Shown piece after piece: positions 1 to 6,481 of a DNA stretch of 7,969 nucleotides. The stretch is from NCBI GenBank assembly GCA_934255105.1, contig CAKQNH010000186.1:1-7969 (forward strand), in the 5' to 3' direction. The DNA is from an uncultured Pirellulaceae bacterium (lineage in GTDB: Bacteria > Planctomycetota > Planctomycetia > Pirellulales > Pirellulaceae). The translations under genes were made by a program, and so were the position numbers. Within the stretch, counting starts at the first letter, position 1. The number at the start of each line of letters is the position of its first letter. The notes below the pieces were generated by a model. The model did no database searches and was not told where the DNA came from. It saw nothing but the letters and a program-made list of their open reading frames with translations.

Positions 1-675
1 GCATTTCTCGACAAGGGAATTTCGGTCGTTGCCATCAATTACCGCTATGTGACGAACGCTGTGGAGGAGAAAGTGGAACCGCCAGTGAAGGCGCCGCTGG
101 AAGACGCGGCGCGAGCGCTCCAGTTTGTTCGCTCCAAAGCAGCCGAATGGAACCTCGACAAGCGGAAGATCGGCGCGACGGGTGGATCGGCAGGCGCGTG
201 TTCCTCGCTGTGGCTGGCTTTGCACGACGACATGGCCAAGCCTGACAGCGAAGATCCGATCGCACGCGAATCGACACGACTCTACTGCGCCGCCGTCAAC
301 AGAGCCCAAGTTTCGCTCGATCCCAGGGAACTGCGCGAGTGGATGCCTAACTACCGTTACGGCGCGCACGCGTTCGGTCTAGATGGATTTCAGGCCCTGA
401 TCGACAATCGGGAATCGGTCCTGCCGTGGATCAAAGAGTATTCGCCGATCGAACACGTTTCCAAAGACGATCCAATGATCGGTTTGTTTTATACTGGCGA
501 AGTGCCGGTGGTGGGAGATTCGCCCAAGGACCCAACGCACTCGGGCATCATGGGATTGAAGCTGGCGGAACGACTGAAGGAAGTTGATGTCGACGTCGTC
601 CTGGTCACCCCGGGGGTGAAGGATCCCAAGTATCCGACCTCAACCGAGTACTTGATCGATCGCTTGACCAAGTAA
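1..675 (+). CDS. Alpha/beta-hydrolase (esterase/lipase type), C-terminal part, 5' end outside window
   Basis: The frame is open from base 1 and ends at TAA 673-675, giving 224 visible residues. The N-terminus, with the oxyanion-hole region, lies upstream of the window. The visible start reads as a hydrolase strand-turn (SVVAINYRY), followed by a helix (EDAARALQFVRSKAAEW) and the nucleophile elbow GATGGSAGA, where the GxSxG serine is about visible residue 63. The segment YSPIEHVSKDDPMIGLFYTG is where the acid residue and the preceding strand of the carboxylesterase/BD-FAE-like group are expected. A GTG at 49 is only an internal codon, because the homology-like sequence continues upstream of it. 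The last histidine before the stop is in DPTHS, well ahead of the C-terminus, so the catalytic histidine cannot be placed with confidence. The family hydrolyses ester bonds of carbohydrates or small molecules; the substrate is unknown. It is convergent with the downstream lyase. Confidence 0.85.
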   Translation, partial: AFLDKGISVVAINYRYVTNAVEEKVEPPVKAPLEDAARALQFVRSKAAEWNLDKRKIGATGGSAGACSSLWLALHDDMAKPDSEDPIARESTRLYCAAVNRAQVSLDPRELREWMPNYRYGAHAFGLDGFQALIDNRESVLPWIKEYSPIEHVSKDDPMIGLFYTGEVPVVGDSPKDPTHSGIMGLKLAERLKEVDVDVVLVTPGVKDPKYPTSTEYLIDRLTK

Positions 676-689
676 GTGCTAGTGCTGCG

Positions 690-773
690 ACAACCTCTGG
701 GGACACAACCTCTAGGGACACAACACGTTGGTGGGTGGCTCTATACATCCAGCAAGGTGCTGTGGCCCCGTGG
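690..773 (+). repeat. Hairpin repeat element, copy A
   Basis: This is a full copy of the intergenic repeat family found five times in the window. The left-arm unit occurs twice with a 15-bp period (690-704 and 705-719, one mismatch). The hairpin arm at 709-726 faces the right arm GTGCTGTGGCCCCGTGG at 757-773 across a 30-nt middle that carries TGGGTGGCT. Pairing is imperfect here, because the left arm has A/T-shifted bases (AGGGACACAACAC). It fills most of the 138 bp between the convergent esterase and lyase genes, where a hairpin could end transcription from either side. That role is inferred. Confidence 0.85.
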
Positions 774-813
774 AAAGTGTCCTTGTCTGCCATCCGGAGT
801 TCTCGGCCACTGT

Positions 814-3711
814 TTAGGGGCGTTGCCAACTCACCGTCGGGATGAACTCCCAGGTATCGCCTGCGCGAGCCTCGAAACCAACGCCGCCCGACTTGGTGTA
901 GAGTCGCGTACGCTTTCCGTCGGGCTCCACGCGGCGAATCGGATAGGCCCGGCACATCGATCCATCCTCAATGAACACCGTCTGACCGACTAGGCTAGCC
1001 GTGCTGGGCAATTCACCCTCGACGGTGAACCATGACTCGCCGTGCGATCCGGACGCGCCGACCAGCTTGCCGCGGTACTCGCCGTCCGGGCAGGATAGTC
1101 TCGCGTCGGCCAGCGCCAGGTGCGTGCCGCCGAAGAGCGTCATGGTGGCGGGCTTCTTCCCCGCCATCAGCACCGCGGCGATTCGACCATCGGTGGTCAA
1201 CTCGCCCGCCGAGGTGGACAGTTTGACCGGTGCAGGCTCCAGCATGGATACGAGCACGTCGGTCCCAAGGACCGTCTCAATTTCGATCGCTACGGCGTGA
1301 GATGGTGAACCCGAGGGAAGTGGGAGTTGGCGCACGCCTTTGACCAGGAGACGAGCCGTCGGTTCACCCGCAAAGACCGAGACGAACTGGCGAAGTTCAC
1401 CACCATCGACGGTTCGAATTACATAGGGTAGCTTCGCGCCGCGGTCGCTGTTGCGATGGTCGCGCTGACCCCAACCGTCGCCAAAGGTAACTGTTTCTCC
1501 GGGACTTCCGGGCGAAAAGACCGTGAACTGATAATCCTTGTCCAACCGCCAGGCGATCTGCCATGGCGCATCGCCTGGCGATTGGCGAGCATTTTTCAGG
1601 TCCACTGGCAACGCATCTTTCGCCGCCGCAGCGAGCTGGAGTCCCCGAATATCGAAGTCGTTTCCCGGACCATGAAAGACATATTGCGACTTGGTGTCGG
1701 CTTCAACTCGGAAGATGTCCACTAGGTAGGAGCCTGCTTCACCGTGGTCCACCTGGATGCAGGTACGGCGATAGAGCGAGGCATTCTCGTAGGCCTGCGA
1801 GGAAGCCTCGGTTGCCTTAACGTGCGGAGTTGTCGCAAAGAGGTGGAAACGGCCACCGCGGCCGGTCGTCCGCTGCTCCTTTCCGCCAATCATAACGAGG
1901 TTGTGGGCGCCGGTGCGGCTCGTCTCTTTCTTGTCGGGATGGTCCCACAGGTAGCCGAGATCCGAGAGCAATTCCCGCCCGTCTTTCCAATAGTACAGGT
2001 TGAGGCTGTCGTGATGGTGATGGCCGCCCCAGTCGCTGGCGTCGAGCAATGCGAGGCTCGACCGGCCGGTCGGCCCCGTGCGGAGATAGCCTTGGGCGAG
2101 GAAAGGAAACACGATGTCGGGGAGCGAGAAGTCTGGTACGGCGCGCGATTCCAACCCAGGCTCGCGCAGGAACACGCTACGCTCGTTCACGCTGGCGGCA
2201 AGATCCCCGCCTGCCAATTCCTTGAGAAAAGCAACGTGCTCGTCCGAGGGGTAAGCAATCGCGATCAGCTCGGCGAAGGATGAACTGATCGATGTGGTGC
2301 GATAGGAGTCGGCGGTGGGCGGGTGGCGCAGGTTGCCCTGAAGGGTCCAAATCAGGCTCTGCCAGCAGTCGCCGTAACGCGTATCGCGGAAGGAGTCGAA
2401 TTGGTCGAGGCGTCGGCCGTCCGGGCCGACGTAGCCCTTGGGATCCGAGTACCCACGTAGCACCAGCGCAAGATCCTGAATGCCGCCCATCGTCATCAAC
2501 GCATAGGCAGAGGACTCGGAAGTCCCACCGTCGGGCAGAAACCAACCGTCCACGGCGCTCTGAAAACCCTCCAGCCCGAAGCGCACCAGACCGGGATGGC
2601 CAACACACATCCCCACCATGGCCGCGCCGGCTCGGTTCCCCAGCGACTTGTTGTTAATCGCCGGATCGCATACCGCCAAGTACGTGGACTCTAGGAGCAC
2701 GTCACGCTCGATACGGATTTGCTCGTCCTCCGAGTACACGGCCGTATCGCCATCGCGGGCGGAGCACGTCAGATCGTAGGCCTGTGCAACTTGGCACACC
2801 CAGAATCCGTCCATACCCGACGTGCCGATGCGGCTGGCCGCCCAATAGCCAGCGTAGATCTTCCGATCGGGCGTGTTCGGAGGATACACGAGTTCATCTT
2901 GCGGCAAGTTTCCGATCCGCTCGGCGGCCACGTGCGGGTCGACATCGGCATATTCACCGTAACCATACCCGGCGCGCACCAGATACTTCGGCAGCACCTC
3001 CGCGAAGCGCAAGAGAATTGCCTTGGCGGCGCGGGCATAGTTCGGGTCTTCGGTCAGTGCGTAGCACAGACCGAGAATGTGCAACTCTCCGCTGACGTGT
3101 GCCAGCTTGCGTGCCCGAATGATGCCAGAAATGCTAGGCCGGGCGTGGGCGTAGCCGTGGCACTTAAAGGGCTCGCCCCCGATGAAACCAAATCGCTGCT
3201 CCGGGTCCCACTTGCTTTGCAGGACGATGCTCTCGGGAAACTCGTCGCTGGGGAAGACCGTCTTGCACATGCTGCACGTCAATTGATCGGGCTTTCCGGA
3301 CGACCACGTCCACAGCCCATTCGGGTGCCAGGCCAGGCCCTTCGCCCGGCAGGCGGGGCAAGGGCCAACACAACCCGGCGTGGTCCGTTCGACCATGCCG
3401 TTCAGGTAATCCTCGGTGATTTGCGAGCAGATGCGATCAGCCTTCTTACGCAAGTCAGCGAGGTACTTTTGCGCCCAGGCGCAGCGCTCGATATTCTGTC
3501 GGGCACGAACGAGATCGGCTTCCTTGATCGCCCCAACCGGGTGTTGCACCTGGCCGCGATAGGTTTGCCAGTCAGACCAGTCGGTAGGCCCCTTGCTCTG
3601 GGCCAGCACAGTACTCTGGGCCAGCACAGTGCTGACGGTTCCCAAAAACAACAGATACAACCCATACAACACCACGGGCCGCAAGGCCGCCAAAGGGGTG
3701 CTCAACCGCAT
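814..3711 (-). CDS. Secreted heparinase II/III-like polysaccharide lyase
   Basis: This complete 965-residue protein has a signal peptide (about residues 1-38, hydrophobic VVLYGLYLLFLGTV, then VLAQ sites). A cysteine-rich patch with C114, C118, C121, C146 and C149 (CPAC...CSMC) could bind a metal. A helical region at about 190-500, containing NNKSLGNRAG near 353-362, resembles the (alpha/alpha) toroid of these lyases. The heparinase II/III-like beta domain follows, marked by DWGGHHHHDSLNLYYWKDGR (about 560-579) and RTGAHNLVMIGG (about 599-610). Members cleave uronic-acid polysaccharides by beta-elimination. The true substrate cannot be read from sequence, and a His/Tyr catalytic set is only presumed. 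The start is ATG 3711-3709 with an AGAGGA ribosome-binding site 9 nt upstream. The gene stands alone and converges on the esterase gene. The signal peptide carries an in-frame 18-bp duplication (STVLAQ twice). Confidence 0.88.
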   Translation of the reverse strand: MRLSTPLAALRPVVLYGLYLLFLGTVSTVLAQSTVLAQSKGPTDWSDWQTYRGQVQHPVGAIKEADLVRARQNIERCAWAQKYLADLRKKADRICSQITEDYLNGMVERTTPGCVGPCPACRAKGLAWHPNGLWTWSSGKPDQLTCSMCKTVFPSDEFPESIVLQSKWDPEQRFGFIGGEPFKCHGYAHARPSISGIIRARKLAHVSGELHILGLCYALTEDPNYARAAKAILLRFAEVLPKYLVRAGYGYGEYADVDPHVAAERIGNLPQDELVYPPNTPDRKIYAGYWAASRIGTSGMDGFWVCQVAQAYDLTCSARDGDTAVYSEDEQIRIERDVLLESTYLAVCDPAINNKSLGNRAGAAMVGMCVGHPGLVRFGLEGFQSAVDGWFLPDGGTSESSAYALMTMGGIQDLALVLRGYSDPKGYVGPDGRRLDQFDSFRDTRYGDCWQSLIWTLQGNLRHPPTADSYRTTSISSSFAELIAIAYPSDEHVAFLKELAGGDLAASVNERSVFLREPGLESRAVPDFSLPDIVFPFLAQGYLRTGPTGRSSLALLDASDWGGHHHHDSLNLYYWKDGRELLSDLGYLWDHPDKKETSRTGAHNLVMIGGKEQRTTGRGGRFHLFATTPHVKATEASSQAYENASLYRRTCIQVDHGEAGSYLVDIFRVEADTKSQYVFHGPGNDFDIRGLQLAAAAKDALPVDLKNARQSPGDAPWQIAWRLDKDYQFTVFSPGSPGETVTFGDGWGQRDHRNSDRGAKLPYVIRTVDGGELRQFVSVFAGEPTARLLVKGVRQLPLPSGSPSHAVAIEIETVLGTDVLVSMLEPAPVKLSTSAGELTTDGRIAAVLMAGKKPATMTLFGGTHLALADARLSCPDGEYRGKLVGASGSHGESWFTVEGELPSTASLVGQTVFIEDGSMCRAYPIRRVEPDGKRTRLYTKSGGVGFEARAGDTWEFIPTVSWQRP
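3596..3631 (-). repeat. 18-bp tandem duplication inside the lyase signal peptide
   Basis: Two adjacent 18-bp units (3596-3613 and 3614-3631) differ only in their last base. They encode STVLAQ STVLAQ at residues 27-38, so the VLA-Q signal-peptidase-like cleavage motif appears twice in frame. The likely origin is replication slippage. Confidence 0.9.
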
Positions 3712-3720
3712 ATCTCTTAC

Positions 3721-3726
3721 TCCTCT
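3721..3726 (-). promoter_or_regulatory. Ribosome-binding site of the lyase gene
   Basis: On the minus strand this reads AGAGGA, 9 nt before the ATG at 3711-3709. It supports that start over any internal methionine, as does the signal peptide that follows. Confidence 0.7.
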
Positions 3727-3735
3727 TGCCGTGGT

Positions 3736-3767
3736 GCCGATTCCGAAATTAGCCGATTCCGGAATTT
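3736..3767. repeat. Two 16-bp direct repeats in the lyase promoter region
   Basis: The units GCCGATTCCGAAATTA (3736-3751) and GCCGATTCCGGAATTT (3752-3767) are directly adjacent and differ at two positions. The segment 3741-3764 is also an imperfect palindrome (TTCCGAAAT / ATTCCGGAA). They lie 25-56 bp upstream of the lyase start codon, where an operator would be expected. No known regulator motif is recognised, so a regulatory role is only possible. Confidence 0.55.
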
Positions 3768-3819
3768 TTGGAAAGCAATGCTTTAGCCCTCGAGCGTCTG
3801 CAAGGCCGAGACTTTTTAC

Positions 3820-3883
3820 GTAGCGGAACTCGCCAGGAGTTTCGGCAGCTTCTTCAACCGAAAGTCTTGGCGACTTCCGCTAC
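3820..3883. repeat. Long imperfect inverted repeat (26-bp arms)
   Basis: The left arm 3820-3845 begins GTAGCGGAACTCGCC and the right arm 3858-3883 ends GGCGACTTCCGCTAC. They are complementary at 23 of 26 positions around a 12-nt loop (3846-3857). No run of T follows, so it is not a typical intrinsic terminator. The size and spacing suggest a mobile or REP-like intergenic palindrome. It lies in gene-free DNA. Confidence 0.75.
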
Positions 3884-4360
3884 CGCTGAAGCTTTGCGAC
3901 CCTATAAATTCACAGCCAATGCGGGTCGAAAATCTGCCGCTTGCCGGTGTCCATCGCTAGCGTGCCCGTGATGGCAGGGACGCTATGCTAGTAACCAGCC
4001 TCAAACGGCGCGTTGGTGTCGTCGCTCGCCTGCGGAGACATTGCAGCCAATCCTGGTAGGGGTCGGGAATCTCGACTGGCTCGATCGGCGTATCCGCCCT
4101 GGGTAACTCAGTGGGCTCGGTGATCCCGGCGGCTCAATAGGTGGGGCTGCGCTAGTTGGTTAAGTCCATCGCAGCGTTGGACCGTATGGAATGCTTAAAC
4201 TAATGCGGGATCTGCGACTTCAATGCTTGGCTTTCGTGGCATGGCCACTCCGGCAGACCGGGACATACCGAATCCTAGCAAGTCCGAAGTAATTTGGCAA
4301 TCGATTATTGGCTGGCCTCTGTTTTCCCTGATCGTCCGCAGCAGATCCTTGCTGTAACGC

Positions 4361-4462
4361 TCATTTCCCTGCCACCATCTTCCTACTCAAAAGACGAGTC
4401 CGGTTGATTCCTGATCCGGACACGAGCCAATCCCTGGTAGGAAGATGGAGGGAGGAAATGGG
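4361..4462. repeat. Nested inverted repeat
   Basis: CCATCTTCCTAC (4375-4386) and GTAGGAAGATGG (4437-4448) are perfect 12-bp inverted arms. Complementarity continues outward imperfectly (CATTTCC at 4362-4368 against GGAAATG at 4454-4460). Inside the loop a second pair, GTCCGG / CCGGAC, forms an inner hairpin. The layout suggests a structured RNA or a palindromic insertion remnant; no family is recognised. Confidence 0.65.
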
Positions 4463-4476
4463 TATCCAGTCGCTGG

Positions 4477-4503
4477 ATTTTCTAACCTGCCATTTTCTAA
4501 CCT
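4477..4503. repeat. Two 12-bp direct repeats ATTTTCTAACCT
   Basis: Exact copies lie at 4477-4488 and 4492-4503, separated by 3 bp, just right of the nested inverted repeat. They may belong to the same repeat unit, since the arms there carry the related pyrimidine-rich string CTTCCTAC. Confidence 0.6.
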
Positions 4504-4622
4504 TTGATCGCTCACGTTGCCTTCCCATGTCCGTGAGTTGCCCCTTTCGATTGTTGCTCAATTAACGAAACAGCAATTCGACAGCCGGAGGGGGCCAGTC
4601 GCGTTTCCGCACAACTGAAGTT

Positions 4623-4715
4623 GCTCCACTGGGGCCACAGCACTGCGCTCCACTGGGGCCACAGCACCTTGATGGGTGGCTCCAAACAGCCAGCAAAGTG
4701 CTGTGGCCCCCGTGG
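4623..4715 (+). repeat. Hairpin repeat element, copy B, at the 5' end of the TIR gene
   Basis: The left-arm unit is present twice (4623-4643 and 4647-4667, 21 bp identical, period 24). The hairpin arms CCACTGGGGCCACAGCAC (4650-4667) and GTGCTGTGGCCCCCGTGG (4698-4715) pair at all but one position. The 30-nt middle keeps TGGGTGGCT. The element ends about 10 bp before the first residues that align with a TIR domain, so it sits where the start of that gene should be. Confidence 0.9.
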
Positions 4716-5125
4716 TGTTTTCTGTGCGCCAGTTGTTCACCATGCTTCAAACGGAGGGTTTCGACCCGTGGTACGACAAAGAAAAACTTGACGTTGGTGA
4801 CCTCTGGGAAGACGAAATCGCTGCGGCAATTGGGAACACCGACTTTTTCGCAATTTGTTTGTCAAAAACTGCCGTCACGAAGCGAGGTTTTATTCAAAAA
4901 GAAATACGTACAGCGATCGGTGAGTTTCAACGAAGAGCGTTCGACTTGGCGTTCCTTCTGCCAATTCGGTTCGAGGAATGCGACGTACCCAATATAAGGA
5001 TTGACGAGAACACGACGCTAAAATCAATTCACTGGGTCGACCTATTCCCTGGCGAAACGGATGCGTTCAAGCGGTTCGTTCGAGGCGTCCGCAAACAATG
5101 GGATCGCCAAAGAAACGCGGAATAA
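4676..5125 (+). CDS. TIR-domain protein, N-terminally truncated, possible pseudogene
   Basis: The frame from GTG 4676 gives 149 residues, but about the first 14 (MAPNSQQSAVAPVV) are translated repeat element. TIR-like sequence begins at about SVRQLFTMLQTEGFDPWYDK and continues with W44 in GDLWEDEI, ICLS (60-63), and RGFIQKEI, where E76 sits at the position of the NADase glutamate of TIR enzymes. LLPIRFEEC and HWVDLF then follow. The usual opening strand (K/D-VFISY-type box 1) is absent. Alternative starts are TTG 4733 and ATG 4742, neither with a clear ribosome-binding site. TIR proteins act in NAD+ cleavage, signalling or phage defence. No partner effector or sensor gene is adjacent. The gene looks less GC-rich than its neighbours, which may hint at transfer. 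It is bracketed by repeat copies in the same orientation. The domain call is firm; function is doubtful. Confidence 0.7.
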   Translation: MAPNSQQSAVAPVVFSVRQLFTMLQTEGFDPWYDKEKLDVGDLWEDEIAAAIGNTDFFAICLSKTAVTKRGFIQKEIRTAIGEFQRRAFDLAFLLPIRFEECDVPNIRIDENTTLKSIHWVDLFPGETDAFKRFVRGVRKQWDRQRNAE

Positions 5126-5172
5126 AAAAATGCCCGAAGTTGCCGGCCGGAACGAATCTGAAATCAACATCA

Positions 5173-5257
5173 CTACCCACGGGGCCACCTACCCACGGGG
5201 CCACTGCACGTTGGTGGGTGGCTTCATCCATCCAGCAAGGTGCTGTGGCCCCCGTGG
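5173..5257 (+). repeat. Hairpin repeat element, copy C
   Basis: The unit CTACCCACGGGGCCAC is tandemly repeated exactly (5173-5188 and 5189-5204). The arm at 5192-5209 pairs, with small bulges, with GTGCTGTGGCCCCCGTGG at 5240-5257 around a 30-nt middle carrying TGGGTGGCT. The copy lies between the 3' ends of the TIR gene and the convergent gene ending at 5304, where it could serve as a two-way terminator (inferred). Confidence 0.88.
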
Positions 5258-5303
5258 TCTAATTTCACGACGACGAGACCATTCGCACGTTGGTAGCGAG
5301 AAA

Positions 5304-6239
5304 TCAATCTTTCACTTGGTTCAAGGATATTTCTAGCGTCAAATCCGTGTTCATCTGTTGCGCTTGGCCACCAACATCGACCGACATGTCGGTTTTGGAT
5401 TCAAGGGAAACTACGGACGAGATGGGAAACACCGATGACTCGACAATAGTCGACTTGCCAGTTCCCTTCGAGGTGAGCGAATTCAGAGTGAGTTTGGTGC
5501 CCGCAGGTAGCATCGGATTCTTGATATCTTGAGGCTCCGCAGCTTGATCGATCATGACGAACATTTCAAATCCATCGTTATCGATTTGCTTGATTTCGTG
5601 CGTTGTCGTTTGTTTTAGCTTCATCCCGTTGGCAGTGATGTATTGCACGACTTCCCATTTCGCTCCTTTGCCTATCGGTTCGGCAGGGACCGGTGAACTC
5701 AGCCGACTCATGGAATCTTTCATGCCTTCGAGCATCTGTTTGATCTGCGGGCTCAGCCCCTCAGGGATATTGAATTCAGCTTTGCGTGCGAAGCCTCGAC
5801 TGGTGACAATCCCGCTGCCAGTGGACCCGATCATCGGCTTGAGCAAGTTATCGATCATCGAGGCGATGGGTGAGGGATTATCGGGGTCATCAATGACCTT
5901 CATGTCGGTGTATTTGAAATCGAAGGCAATATCACCATTGGCCGCCACATCTGTTACGTGTACTTCCATTGTCATCTTCTGAGGCGGCATGGCTTGTGAG
6001 GGTAGTTTGTTTCCGCCCATCGAAATTTGCTGATTCATCTTCATGATCAGCTCAGCAGTCCGCTTATCGCCGACCTGGGGTGTGAATCGAACCACGTGGC
6101 GCGGTTCGGCTCCGGGTTCGAGCAAGCGAACTTGGACGCTCCCGTCATCTTGGGGCGTTTCGGCGACGGCCTTGCCCTCCAGCCAGAGCGGAAACAGGAT
6201 CAAACACAGAGCACAGTAAGTCGATAAACGCATGGTCAT
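5304..6239 (-). CDS. Secreted protein of unknown function
   Basis: The 311-residue protein has a signal peptide (about residues 1-26; hydrophobic core YCALCLILFPLWL, likely cleavage after AVA). The mature part is mostly beta-strand-like: HVVRFTPQVGDKRTAELIMKM, then alternating strands (MEVHVTDVAANGDIAFDFKY), a helix-rich middle (LSPQIKQMLEGMKDSMSRL), and further strands (GAKWEVVQYITANGMKLKQTTTHEIKQI) ending in DLTLEISLNQVKD. The pattern resembles planctomycete secreted proteins of the DUF6263 type, but this is an impression from memory. No catalytic motif or cysteine pair is visible in the mature part. Two in-frame ATGs, at 6239 and 6233, are both plausible, and neither has a strong ribosome-binding site. 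The protein is likely periplasmic or cell-surface. No operon partner is visible. Confidence 0.8.
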   Translation of the reverse strand: MTMRLSTYCALCLILFPLWLEGKAVAETPQDDGSVQVRLLEPGAEPRHVVRFTPQVGDKRTAELIMKMNQQISMGGNKLPSQAMPPQKMTMEVHVTDVAANGDIAFDFKYTDMKVIDDPDNPSPIASMIDNLLKPMIGSTGSGIVTSRGFARKAEFNIPEGLSPQIKQMLEGMKDSMSRLSSPVPAEPIGKGAKWEVVQYITANGMKLKQTTTHEIKQIDNDGFEMFVMIDQAAEPQDIKNPMLPAGTKLTLNSLTSKGTGKSTIVESSVFPISSVVSLESKTDMSVDVGGQAQQMNTDLTLEISLNQVKD

Positions 6240-6340
6240 GCTCGTCGGGAAAGTTGGAAGTTAGATGGAATCGGCCAGCAGACGCACCCTGAGCGGCCTG
6301 CGACATCAATATATCAAAGTCGGAGGTGGTCGTTGAGTTT

Positions 6341-6481
6341 GGCGGCCTCTGGGGCGGCCTCCGGCCTCTGGCGGCCTCTGGGGCCCCAGAGGGGCCTCTG
6401 GGGCCACAGCACGTTGATGGGTGGCTCCATCCAGCCAGCAAGGTGCTGTGCCCCAGAGGCAAGGTGCTGTGGCCCCAGAGG
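6341..6481 (+). repeat. Hairpin repeat element, copy D, with expanded ends
   Basis: The core hairpin has perfect 18-bp arms: CCTCTGGGGCCACAGCAC (6395-6412) and GTGCTGTGGCCCCAGAGG (6464-6481). To its left are several partial left-arm units of the type GGCGGCCTCTGG (6341-6394). These include an exact 18-bp palindrome, CCTCTGGGGCCCCAGAGG (6375-6392), which looks like the two ends joined without a middle. The right arm is also doubled (6439-6459 and 6460-6481, differing by one G). It is the most complex copy in the window. Confidence 0.9.

Larger units (their letters stand above)
3712..4622. other. Gene-free stretch rich in inverted and direct repeats
   Basis: No reading frame here has recognisable domains or a believable start context; the short frames at 3768-3971 (+) and 4361-4561 (-) merely cross palindromes. 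From left to right the stretch holds the lyase leader with 16-bp direct repeats, the 26-bp-arm palindrome (3820-3883), a smaller imperfect hairpin (about 3956-3986, arms TAGCGTGCCC and GGGACGCTA), a nested inverted repeat (4361-4462), and two copies of ATTTTCTAACCT (4477-4488 and 4492-4503). A sequence resembling GCCAATCCTGGTAGG occurs near 4047 and again, with one extra C, near 4426. Nothing tRNA-like was seen. Confidence 0.6.

Noticed and set aside
676..993. Plus-strand frame directly after the esterase
   Set aside because: It translates repeat copy A and the antisense of the lyase C-terminus; its amino-acid pattern (PLGTQ repeats) comes from the repeat.
2719..3786. Long plus-strand open frame (355 codons) opposite the lyase gene
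   Set aside because: It is antisense to the lyase coding region, has no domain or signal sequence, and reflects GC-rich codon bias of the real gene.
3768..3971. Plus-strand frame of 67 codons
   Set aside because: It crosses the 26-bp-arm palindrome, and no ribosome-binding site or domain supports it.
4361..4561. Minus-strand frame of 66 codons
   Set aside because: It covers the nested inverted repeat and direct repeats; basic, low-complexity translation without recognisable features.
4590..4625. Missing first strand of the TIR domain preserved just upstream of repeat copy B
   Set aside because: Frames before the repeat gave no convincing box 1 sequence; a short AFPHN string is followed by a stop and is too weak to claim.
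690..5257. Repeats as a CRISPR array
   Set aside because: Copies are dispersed over kilobases with genes between, the tandem units are only doubled, and no spacer pattern or cas gene is present.
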